Below, piece after piece: positions 34,476 through 46,237 of a stretch of 64,000 nt of DNA (its first letter is position 1; every line of letters begins with the position of its first letter). The stretch is from assembly GCA_013397695.1 (NCBI GenBank), contig VYZI01000040.1, forward strand, positions 301,862-365,861. Reading direction: 5' to 3'. Both the position numbers and the translations under genes were made by a program. Source of the stretch: Centropus unirufus. Its lineage: Eukaryota; Chordata; Aves; Cuculiformes; Centropidae. Below the pieces are notes generated by a model. The model was given only the letters and a program-made list of their open reading frames with translations. It was not told the DNA's origin and did not search any database.

Positions 34476-37400
34476 CTTGGCTATTTTTGAGTACCATTTG
34501 GAGAAAGACCCGTTTTGTCACTGAACCTCAGATTATTGTAGATGGATAGAATTTTAAAGGCATTAAACAAGGAAGGGCTCTATGTAAAAGTCCAGTCTCT
34601 TTTACAAATTTTTTTGTAACTCCATCAAAAACAATTTCACAGCAGCATTGAAAATGCAGTATAAATCTCAATAGATTATGTTTCATCCTTCCATATCAAG
34701 GAAGGATCAAGTATTCTCAGACTATCCCTGACAGAAGCTTAACTAACTTCCTTTTAGAAATCTGCTGTTTATAATAATCTGTTCCAATGCTTTAGTGTTT
34801 TAATAACTAGAATTAATTTTTGCCAGAACTTTAACTAAAAATTTCTGAAGTGCAGGTTATGCTCATTAATTCTTGCTTTATTTTTCAGTTATATAGTAGG
34901 AATATAGCATACCAGTGTTCCCTTAATAAAGAGCTTTTTATGTACTGGACACACAGAAAAATCATCCCCACCTTTGTGATAAAAGATTTTTAATAATTTT
35001 CATAAAATCTGTTTAACTGTATCAGCATTCTCATTGGTATTTTGTGAACTATTGCTAATTCATAGGCTAGAATAGTACCATTACTTACATTTTCTACAAT
35101 TAGCTTTCTGTCTTGCAAACAGCATAGCCCTGAGCAGAATTGGACTTCTTTTGTAAAAAAAAGGAAAGATAACTAGATCATAAACCAAAACATTGCCTCT
35201 TGGCTGATTTTCCTTTTTTTAGGCCAAACCTTGTTCGCTGCCCTACACCTTTTCTTTTTAATTGTATTGTCTTTCTGAAGTCCACTTGAACATGTCTTAT
35301 TTTTTATGTGTTTTTGGATAATAGTGGTTATTGAATAAATAATTTTTTTTAATTCTTCTGTGTCTGAGAGTGAGTATAATCAAACTGGATTGAACAAATT
35401 TAAGTTAGCTATTTTTTTCTAAACAGTTATTTCTTCTCATATTCCCTTTCTTAGAAATTAGCTAACTTGCAGGCTTTAACTTTATTTCTTTCTTTGTTAA
35501 TAAAAACTGAAGAATAGAAAGCTATTGGAATTTCCACCTCCTGTATAAAATGCCTTGGTTTCCTTCCCAGTAACATAAAGAACAAGTCTTATATTTATTT
35601 CTATTATTTTTTTATTTCTAATCTTTTTACAGAACCTTTCTTGCTATTCTATTTTTTCACAATGCATTTTCTATATTGTCCATTTGAATATTAGTCTTAG
35701 TTGGACGTTTTGGGGTTTGGGATTTTTGTCATATTCCTTTTGACTGTGATGTTTTTTTTAGATAATTAGAAATTTTGGGGAAATCATTGAGCCTTCCTTC
35801 CTCTTCTGTGCCTAAGAATGTCTCACGATATATAGATTTATCTTGTAACTTTAGTTTCACATGTTAAAGATGCAAATTCAGCTTTTGTTCCATAGACTGT
35901 CTTCCCAAAAAAGTCTTTCTGCTAATCGCTCTGTGTGCTGAATTCCATTCTTCCGTGTTCTTCTTTTCATTCTTTCCTAATATTACAATAACAAATGGTG
36001 AAACCTCATGGTTAACTTCATGGTCACCTTCCCACTGTCAGATATTCTTTGAGTTTTTTCGTAGTGATTGGATTTAATGACAGAAAGTCAACCTGTTTCG
36101 TGTAGATAGATAGTCATCTGTTTTGAGAGCATGCCCTTGTGAATTTGGTAGAGTATTAGTTTCCACAAAAGGGTCAGCAAAATTGTCCCAGTAATGCTAC
36201 CTGAAATGCATCTCTCTCCTTCTCCAGCTAACAAGTAGATTGCTAAGTTTGGTTCAAATCTATCAGTGATGCTCCTTTTATTAGATTTTGCACTATGAAA
36301 TCCAAGGAATGGTAGAAGATATTCTGCATGGAACCCTCATTCAGAAGATGGAAAGACATGTCTTGAAGAATAGGAGAAAAGTGTTGTACCTTCCAAATTT
36401 AGTTTCTCAGTTTTCTAACTGGGAAAGTGAAAGATTTGACATTAATCAAGCCAGCGTACCTCTCTGTGCATCACTTATATAATCATTGCCATGTATATTG
36501 CATCAGCTTCCCTGGAGCTATGATACAGAGGCGAATGTACAAAATATATGTACATTTACTTGCCATCCTTAAACTACTCCACTACTTTTGACCTTATTTG
36601 CACTAATAATCATGTAGTGGACAGTCACTCATCACAAGTTGAAAGTGGCTTCTTCTCAATGGGTTAAATTGTCATGACTATGAGGGGCAGCATGAATGGT
36701 TGGCAATGCAGGTTCAACTGCAAAACAGATAAATCCTCTGGACATTAGTCCCAGTTCACTGTTCCATGTCTGAAGAAAAAACCTCTTTAGATATCATTAT
36801 AAAGCTAAGCAGTGCAAATGCAAAACTGAATTCAGTCAGCACATACTGAACTTAAGCTTTTTTCTGAGTTGACCAGGCCCTGGGAAGGGGATCTCATTAA
36901 GTCTGAAGTGATTGCATTTGTTAAGGCTATTTATAAGCCTTCAATACATAATAAATAAATAAAGTATGCTTACAAGACCTATCATATTCCTACTTTTGAC
37001 CTGCCACTTTCTATGTTTCCATTCCCTTTTTCTCTCTCTACAGCAGACACAATATCCAAGTAACTGCAGTTATATCTACTCTAAAACCAAGATAACAGTT
37101 TTCACAGGAAGCAGCTTCTCACCTTTGAAACTCCCAAAGACAGTTTCATGAACTGCATTTACATATTCCTACCTATGCTAAACCGTTGTTAGATTTATGC
37201 TTGAAAACAAAGATAATCCATCCTTCCTAATGATCAGAATGAGAAATATAAAATCCAGAGGTCATATGCCCCAGCTGAGACGGATTTTTCTGGTTTAAAA
37301 CAACTGGTAGAAATTTGACTTGATGACTGGTAATATATATTCAAGATAACACTTTATCAAAGCATGACAGCAGCTGTGAAATCTCAGAGTTCCTCCTCTC

Positions 37401-40400
37401 TCCTTTATGACACCTTGATAAGGCAATTACTGCATAATTACCTTAACAAGTGGCATTACAGGAAATTATTGTCATTCTCCTGTTAAAATAACACATAATC
37501 ATCAGCAAGTGTATTCTAGAATCCCCAATCAGCATCTGATTAACTGGAGCTAACTCAGAAAAGAGAGTGTAATAAGTGGACAATAATTGACAAGTTACCA
37601 GAAGAGGCTAATATATATATATATGCACACACATATTTATAACATATAGAATTCTTGGAGGGTTAAGTTGGTAGTTTAGCTGATCACTTCAAAAACAACC
37701 CTCTTCAAAACTTTAATTATTATTTGGCATTCAGAAAGAAAACCCTAAAAGAGGCTATATAAAAATACTTTGGTAAACAGCCTAATTTAAAAACACACGT
37801 CTTAGTTCTATTTAAGTGGCCTTACATTTCTGTGCTTTTCCTCTAGTTTTCTGCCTCATTGTATAGATTCCTTCAGGACAGAGAATACCTGGTTATTTAT
37901 ATTATTATGCTCTATGACACCACTTCCAGTTTCATGTCACCTTGACAGAAACAGGTTACAGAATCTACCTTTGTCTTCCATGGCTTTTGGGGTACAGCTC
38001 CACTGCAGCAGTGAGTTACACTCCGAAATGTCATTAAAAATGGGGGAGGTTTACCCATCATATCCTAAGATATACTTACCAAATAGCATTAGCTATTACA
38101 GATTCTGTTCTTATTCTACTGATTGCATACTCCTATTACTCTTCCGTCTACAGAAGAAATTTTCCTCCAGATGACATGTTTTCAGGATTTAGTAAGAAAA
38201 TAATCTCTCATCCAAACCCCAAAAGCAGACCTCAAAACATGATAGTCGATGTAAAATTACGTTTGTTCTCTAGAAATCAACTAAAAGGCTCAGACTCTGA
38301 ATGGGTGCAATTCATAATCAAATTCCATACCTAAACTATAAACAAGAAAATAGGACACAGCACAGATCACAGCAGCATGAGTTATTTAAATAGCTAAGGG
38401 GCTCTCATGTTTAATTATGCATCTGTCATACACACTCACACATATGAAAACTCAAAGTAAATATCTGCCTTTGTAGGTACCCTTGTTAAGAACCTCCTTC
38501 ATCTTGCAATGCATATCTACTGTTGAGCTCAGTGAATTAATAAAGTTGGCATGACAGAGCCTACAGTATTCATTGCAAAATCAAGCCTATAAGGTTCGAA
38601 TTTGCAAAGAAACCTGGCAGAGGAAAAGATGTTTACTTTTTTTCACCCACTGTCTTTGCAATAAAATGTTCATCTAGGATTAGTAAAAGTAGCCATAGAT
38701 AAAGCATCAAGCAACAGAACTGATGGGAAAAGTCTTAAACTCTACCCCTGAGACTGAGTCCATTTTTACTTTAAATATCTGAATACTTATTGGGGTAAAG
38801 CCTTGTAAATCTAGCAGCATCGCCTGGTAATCATTATGTGTTACAAGCTCCACTTTGACAAACTGAATGTTTTCCTGTGTGATAAATAGGTTCCCCTGTT
38901 AATGTGCTTGCTTTTATAAATCTTATAGTGCATCACTTACTGCACTACACAAGCCTAATAACTAGGAGAGGAAACTGTTTCACACTGAAGTCCCAAGAAA
39001 GACAAGCACTGCATTGTTTTAGAGTTAGAATTTAGAATTTCTCTCACATTTCTCTATCAGTGAAATGACATTTAATTTAAGTTATTCATCAAGACTTGTT
39101 GTGAGGTCAATGAAGGCAGATAGACATCTTTCCACAACACCTACCTTGAGATAAAATGAAATTTTAAATGACTAAGCTTAGGCAAGTAGAGGTGCTTCTT
39201 TTCAAAGCCCTACTTAGGCTTACGCTACAGGCAAAAAGGTCCTCTCTCAAGAGAGAAAATGAAATCTAGGAGATAGGTCTTACATCTCAGGAAACATGGA
39301 CTTTGTTCTTGGTCTTAAAGAACTCCTATATGTAACTGTGAAAAATGAGTTACACTTTCCGTGATACTGCCTGAATATTTCTGCCAGTATGAACCAAAGT
39401 GTTTCCAAGTACACTGAGCAAAACCATATTTAATTGAATGGCAGGGGTGTTTTTTGTTTGTTTGTTTGCCATTTTTGATGAATCTGTAATAAAATTTACT
39501 GTCACAGGTATTATTATTCTGTGAAAAAATTCTGATTTTAATTTTAAAAATACACCTTTAAAAATTCGATAGCAGGTAGAAATATTTTACTTGCTCCTCA
39601 ACAGTAGAACCTAAATAGTCTTTCTCCTTTGAATTGTGATTTAACTGTGAGTTTGGGAAAGGGATATTATATTTTTAAGTTGTATAAAAAGACTATCCCC
39701 CAAACCAGTGGGTCAAGGCTTTCCTGTAAATATGAATGTAGGGCCTGGTAATGCTGCTGAGTTTGGTCTTGTAAGAGGTTTTTTTTAACAGGGGTTGCTT
39801 GTTACTTTGCACTTGTCAAAATAAACATCAAAGTGTAAAAAGACAAACTGTCACATTTAGAATAAAGGGTATAACTATCCATGCATATGCAGTAAATTGT
39901 GTGAACAGAAGTGCAGCTGGTGAGAGAAATGATGCAAAATTGATGGTGTCTTTGGAAGCTCCAAGTGAAAAATCTATTAAATATGATCCAAGGTCACAGT
40001 ACTCTACATACAGAGGCTATAATACCAATACAAAAAAGCATTTGGCTACTGTGCAGAGCCCTGTTTTTAGAATGTGTTTCTAAATAAAACCTGCTAGGAT
40101 AAATTGATAGTTAAAAGCCTTTTCTATCTTCATTTTTAATAACTTTCTGTTCCTTAGTCAAACATAAAAAAAAATATTTTTACAGAGACTTTTTGCCAAC
40201 CCACCTGTTTTCTCCTCAAAATGATAATTAAATATTCATATTATGAAGACCATAGATTCTTCTATTGTGTAAAACCCTCAGTTAAAGGCAGAACTTTGCA
40301 AAAGCCAGCTTCCTTTTATGACTACCTAACAACACTCTGCAACTTTGAAAAAGCTGATATGTGTAAGGCCCTTCAGATTGAAAACTCAGGGTTAAGTGAA

Positions 40401-41148
40401 GTCAATATTGTATCCTCCCTGCCCCGACTGAGAATAAGGATAAAACAATTTTTTTTTTTTAAACATATACAAGTATGACAAAGAAATTGTAGGGAAAAAG
40501 TATACAAGAAAGTGTGAGGAGGAAAAGGGAGGCTGGAGTAGAGAGCTTTCTGTATTTGTGGAATGGGAAGGGAGACACCTTCACATAGTTAGGTAAATCT
40601 GGAGGCTCATCCAAAAATCAAAGCTTAGTGCTCTCCTCTAGAAGTCGTTTCACTGAAGGAGCAATTACACGATGAATGGGGAGCTATTCTGTTGGAAAAA
40701 AAAATCTGTTTAACTTCATGGAAAAATTATTTGAAAATGAGAAAATAAAGAAAGACCTTTTTCAGACTTCATTCACTGACTCCTTTTAAAACCAAATATG
40801 CTGTGAATGAGTCATGGACATTCAAGTCAATTAAATCTATTTGCTATGGTGAGCCATCCACCCTATACACCTACTAGGAGCTATTTTCATTCCATAGGTA
40901 GCATCAGCAATGTAATTACGACTAACTCCAAGCACATATATAGCTTTGTTTACCTACATGTTTCCATGATCCCTGTTTCAGAGGCAAATATCTCTGGTAT
41001 TGATGGTATTATTTTCTAAGAATAGTATAAATAAAATACTTAAGAGAAAGAACAATCAAAAATCAACAAGAAGGAAGTTTGTAATATACTTTTTTTTATT
41101 AAAACCCTCAAATGGAAAAATCCTATTGAGAATATTCCTAGGTTGAAG

Positions 41149-41166
41149 CCTATTTAATTAAATAGG
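41149..41166. repeat. 18-bp perfect palindrome
   Basis: CCTATTTAATTAAATAGG equals its own reverse complement. Its centre TTAATTAA is a common form in AT-rich DNA and the CC/GG ends extend it. Possible hairpin or dimeric homeodomain site; chance is a reasonable explanation. Confidence 0.8.
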
Positions 41167-42691
41167 GCTATTTAAACTTTCTAGAATTTTTGTTACCAGA
41201 AACATCAAGCTAATTTGTATTATAAACTTATAACTTAGGGCTAATTTTTCTGGCTGGAGTGAAACTTACATAAGTGTATTGAATAATTGTTCTGCTTTCA
41301 GATCAGGACAATTAAAATAGTGAGTGCATTTAAGAGTCTATCTGGTATGAATCAGTATGGATGTGAAGATGGGCTAGATTTTTTTTTATGTGTCTAAAGT
41401 TTTAGCTCATAGATTGCTCATATTATGCCGTAATACAAAATAAGAGAAAGGATAAAGACTGCTAAAAGCTCATATGTCTTTAACCGATATTTAGTCTTTT
41501 TATGTTTTAATTTCAGGGAGAATCATTGATTAACTGAGTAGCATACTTTTTTATTTTTCATTCTGTAGTATAGAAGATGGAATAATGCATATGCTAATTG
41601 GAAAAAAAAGTTGCTCAAAACTCTCTCTATAAGAATAATTTTTCCCCTTGTTTTCGGGGGATTAAACAATAATTCCTCATGAAATGTTTTAATTACTAGG
41701 AAAATTTCTTTAACGCATGATTTAAGGGCATTGGATCTGTGCTTTTGATGTTGTCTCCATAGCATATGCAATAAAATCTCTTTCAAAAGACTTGTGAATC
41801 ATAAAAGAGTTATATTAGCTTATTGTGATCTGTGATGAGCCAATATTTTCCATATAATAACGTACACCTCTGATAAGAGCATAGAAACCAATAAAAATAT
41901 CATTGTGTAGGCGAACTGACTGCAGTATGTCATGACGAAGATAACATTAGAAAATGGCCCCACATAGGTGTTCAATTGAATTGATTTCATTTGCACTTCT
42001 GTTATATTTTAAAGAAATTTAATTATACAATACAATAAAGTAGGACTAACAAAAAACATTATAAAGAAATAACTACCTCATAATTTGTTATGTATTAACA
42101 ATAACACACTACAGTTTGGAATTTAAGTTTTTTTAAAAAATATTACAGATTTTCACTTACTTGGCAGAGATAATTTTGTAAAATATGTATAGAAAAAAAA
42201 ACATATTTGCTTCCTAATCAATTTTTCAATTATATTGTATAGATATCTTTCAGCTGCTATGTTAACAAAATACTAGCTATAATTTTAATTAGAACCTAAA
42301 TCATTCCTATAAATCATAATTCATGAGGTTATTCTTAATGTTTATAAGTCTACATGCACTTCTATACAGCTATTCTTGTTTTCTTTTAAACATCTTTTTT
42401 ATGGTCTATCTTGTTTCTTTCCTTAGCTTCTCATGTCCATTGCAAATAATACATACAGTACCAACTTGCAGCAAGGAAGGACGTACTCGGCCTATATAGT
42501 TTGTACAGAAAAAGGAGATGACATTTTTGTATGATTTTATTCAGCATAAAGTCTATATTAACTGTTAAATAGGGGTTTTTCTTTCATCCATTTCTCTGAC
42601 AATGTAGAAGATCTTACAGGCTGCTTTAGTAACATTACACTATATGCTATTTTTAAAAAAGCAAATAGAAGAGCCTTTGCAAAATGTTCTT

Positions 42692-42719
42692 GTTATTCTT
42701 CTGCAGTTATTCTTCTGCA
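42692..42719 (+). repeat. Perfect 14-bp tandem duplication
   Basis: GTTATTCTTCTGCA is repeated exactly head to tail (42692-42705, 42706-42719), followed by ATAAC. Perfect identity points to a recent slippage or repair duplication. Confidence 0.9.
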
Positions 42720-43318
42720 ATAACAGAACAAAACTATTCTGTGTGTTTCAGTATATTTGGTGTTACTGAAGGGCAAATAGTGAAAAAAAAGCATCCTCAA
42801 GTTCTTGTCTTAACATATTACAAAATGCTCTTTCAAATAAGAGGCAAAATACCTTGTTGAACAATGCTGGATGAGATTAAAACACTATGTAAGCCACAAG
42901 TGCTTCAAAATATCTTATTCACTCAAAAAATCATTGTCTAAATAGTCTTAATCAAATAATTAAATACTTTGAAATGGAAGCCTCACTTCCATTCTCCTTT
43001 CCCATCTCTGTCTTTGCAACACAAATGAAAAAATTAACTAAGAAAATTCCAGCTGAAAGTGAGCAGAATATTTTATAGGATTGGGTACTGTTTATGTCAA
43101 GATAAAATGGAAAGGCTGAGAGAATAATGAAAGAAGGCACCTCTGCAGAGCTAAACATGATGAACAACATAAAGGTAAGCTCACTGCAAAAGTTGTTGAA
43201 TTGACAGATTGGATTTACATCTTGTTTTGTTATTTTTTTCACCTAAACATTGGATGAGTCAAGCTATCGGTTTTAAAAGCTATCTCTGTGCAGCTGATAG
43301 CAGAAGTTCACAGTTCCG

Positions 43319-43331
43319 GTTGCATTGCAAC
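43319..43331. promoter_or_regulatory. C/EBP-like palindrome
   Basis: GTTGCA-T-TGCAAC has perfect 6-bp inverted arms around a single base, close to a C/EBP-type dimer site. Sequence match only. Confidence 0.2.
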
Positions 43332-45635
43332 ACTGTGCTCAAGTACATTTCACTTTCAGCTTAATATGAACATTAATTGAATTCCTCCTTTCAGGTCTTT
43401 GCAGCATTAGACATATCTGAGAATAGCCAGCCATAAAGCCTTTGCTTTTATTTTTGCTGAATCTGTAACTGTATTGTTAAAAATAACTGCAAACATTTAT
43501 TTTACTCATTCTATGCTGCACCAGTGTATTTCTTAAAGGAATTCACTTGTGCTTGCTTATAAAGAAAAAGTCTTCCCGTTGAACATCTTATAAAAAATAT
43601 CCTTTTAAACTATTAGAAATCTGATCTGTGATTGAAGACTCATAGCCTTCCTTTTTAACTCATGACTAAGTGGCCTTGTATGTACTTGATGCAGTGCTAT
43701 TGCATGACACTGGAAAAGTTGTTTAATATTATTGTTGCAAGACGAGCTCAACCTCTAGAAGAATTTTTTTTCTTACATATAGAGTGGGTGGAAGAGGAAA
43801 ACAAAAGGCAGTTTTGTGGACCAAATTACATTTCAGGAAGATTTTCTTTCTGTTATCAACTAAACCAACAAAGGAAATTCCATTTCTGAGCTCACCAGTT
43901 TTTAAAAGGGGTTGTTAATATGGATTCCTACCTTTTGAGTTTGATTTTGTAATGCTACATTTAGACCTTCAACAACATTATATATGTACTTTATAACTTA
44001 CTGAAATCTTTGACAGAGGAGATTCTGATCTGTAAAACCCTGTAATGGAATTACAGTGAAGACCCTAGCTAAATGATATTTACTGCAAGGAGGACTCAAG
44101 ATCTTCAGCTAAGACTGGGATACATAATACCTATCACCATTACTGATAGTAAGAGACTGACATTTTAATTGCTTTGGGATGTATTGATTTCTCCCCATAT
44201 GCAGAAACCTAGAGAAACCAGTTTCACTGCTTATTTTCAAATTACAAGACTCTAGCCCTAATACTACAGAGTTTGTTATTTATTTTTAACTTCAGAAAAA
44301 ACTATGAGTACACTCTAAAAGTCAGCATCCTTAGTCAAAGCACCCTGTTAACTGAAATTATAAACAGGTGATGATAATTAACAATTACCATTTGTAAAGA
44401 ATTTTCTGGGGTGTTCACATTACAGATCTCAATTCTCTTTGATTGCAAGCTGCTAGGAAATTAGAAAGATTTAAAAAATTCTTTTTAGCAATGAAATCTT
44501 CCCCTTTGATAAGATGGTGTAGGAGTCTTAAATCTTAAATAGGCAATGCCAGTAATTTTACAATTACCGTGAAACAGGCTTTCAAGAATATTTAGAATCT
44601 ATTTATCAGTTGCAACCCTTTTTCCTTTTTAGTAGAAGCAAAAAAACTTCTAAGTATTTGTCTGGTTTTTTGTAAGAAATAAATACTTATTAGTTAAAAA
44701 ATGGAAGTTGCAGCTGAGTCACATTTTTTTTGTCTAGTTTTGTCTGAGCTTATAAAGAATTCCTATTGATATCTTCACTTTGAATATTCGTCTAGCTATG
44801 TATTTGCTATGTTCTGAACATATCAATAGGCAACTAAAAGGAGGGCTAGTGATCCCCAAAAGAGGAAATGCTTCAAAATTTTTGGGTGCTGAAGTATAAT
44901 TAACCTCTAATTGAAACCAGCTACAGGTAGAAAATATTTACATTTTATATGGAAAAGACACTGAAGGACAAAACAGGGCAAAAGTAATGGATGTTGCCAA
45001 GACCATGATAGAGAAGACCTACAGAAGGAAGTGAATCGATATGCTGAAAAAAACCTGTTATCTTCTTCTAGCTTTTGGAACTGCAGGTGCAACTAGTGGT
45101 ATAAGTTTTGTCATGGCGAAAGTGCTATATTTGACCAAAAAGAACACATGCAGAGATTATTACTGTCATCTCCATTTCAGACACACTAAGGAACAGTAGT
45201 CACCCAGGTAAGATCCTGATCATTCTTTCAGGAGAAGAGAATTCAGTTCACATACTTAATCATGTGATTTTGAGAAGATGTCTTAATTGGAGACCTTTAG
45301 AAATGCTTAAGGACCAAATTAAGTATGGCGAGGTTACTCTAGAAACTCTATACTCAGTTTGTCTGTCAGTAGAATAGGTGTCCTTCTGTCTATTGACTTA
45401 CCAGTTCTTTGGAAAAATTCTCCTTCATTGTGTAGCTAAATGGCACTTGGTTATTATATACTTCCTGTATCAGTCAGGGCGTTAATACTATAGCAGTAAA
45501 ACTGTCTTGCAAACTATAAACTGTGCAGGAAATTACCTTTTTAAGTACACTTCTTAACAGGTATAAATGTCGTACAGGTAAATTACAGCTCAAATTGTCA
45601 ACTCATCTATATACTAAGTGAAGTCCAGCTGACAG

Positions 45636-46237
45636 TTCACTAGCCTGCCCTCCTTCTATGATAAGGTGACCCACTTAGTGGATAAGGGAAAGCCTGTGGA
45701 AGTTGGCCTTTTTTACCCCACTAGAAGTCGCTACTCAGGGCAGTGGTAGAATCACCATCCCTGGTGATTCAAGGTGTTAAAAAAACCATGTGGCCTTGGC
45801 AGTTGAGGAAACGGTTTAGTAGACATGGTGAGGCTGAGCTCATGATTTGACTTGGTGATCATAGAGGTCTTTTGCAACATTAGTGCTTCTGTGATTCTAC
45901 CAGACAAAAAATAGAGCAATAGAAATTAATCAATGGATTTTAAATTTAGTGCAACCAGGGAAAAAGCTTCACTAAGGCCTTTGACACTGTTTCCACAGCA
46001 TTCTCCTAGAAAAACATGCTCATGGCTTGGATGGGCCTACACTTTGTTGGGTAAAAAGAATGGCTGTATCACTGGGCCCAAAGAGTTGTGGTAAATGAAG
46101 TTAAAGCCATTGGTGGCCAGTCACAAACGATGTTCCCTAGGGCTCAGTTTTGGGACTAGGTATCCCATGGCAGAGGGGTTGAAACTAGATTATCTTTCAA
46201 GTCTCTTCCAACATCAACCATTCTATGATTCTATGAA
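45636..46237 (+). mobile_element. CR1 LINE interrupted by a second CR1 fragment (nested)
   Basis: Segment 1 (45636-45706) is CR1 RT sequence, ending in GTGGATAAGGGAAAGCCTGTGG. It should run straight into the codons around F-D-T. Segment 2 (45966-46158) resumes there, with ACTAAGGCCTTTGACACTGTTTCC, CATGGCTTGGATGGGCC and AAGAGTTGTGGTAAATG. Only about 10 bp of consensus is missing between the two, so they are one element split by about 260 bp. Segment 2 then jumps, at about 46158, to a CR1 3' end (CCCATGGCAGAGGGGTTGAAACTAG, then CAACCATTCTATGATTCTATG), which shows an internal deletion of most of the C-terminal half. Two perfect ATTCTATG tail units end the element at 46220-46235. No intact frame remains. 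Confidence 0.8.
45733..45900 (+). mobile_element. CR1 3'-end fragment inserted within another CR1
   Basis: AGGGCAGTGGTAGAATCACCATCCC, ACGGTTTAGTAGACATGG, TTGACTTGGTGATCATAGAGGTCTTTTGC and the tail-like TTCTGTGATTCTAC follow the last 170 bp of a CR1, including the region just before the tail repeats. It sits between two RT segments of the surrounding CR1 in the same orientation, and about 65 bp of unassigned sequence follows it. The arrangement indicates later insertion into the older copy. Confidence 0.75.

Larger units (their letters stand above)
34476..45635. other. AT-rich unique sequence, no gene seen
   Basis: A long stretch with no recognised exon or dispersed repeat. Visible items are an (AT)7 tract at 37611-37624, an 18-bp perfect palindrome at 41149-41166, a perfect 14-bp duplication at 42692-42719, and a C/EBP-like palindrome at 43319-43331. 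Open frames of up to 96 codons (39799-40083 plus, 42952-43242 minus) lack any domain I know. Segments 37400-37600 and 38470-38960 look like candidate conserved non-coding sequence, an impression that needs alignment. Confidence 0.65.

Noticed and set aside
38588..38602. GGTTCGAATTTGC, similar to a tRNA T-loop (B box)
   Set aside because: No A box at the right distance and no cloverleaf folding could be drawn.
39799..40083. 94-codon frame containing SLEAPSEKSIKYDPRSQYSTYRG
   Set aside because: It looks somewhat protein-like, but no family is recognised and there is no splice context.
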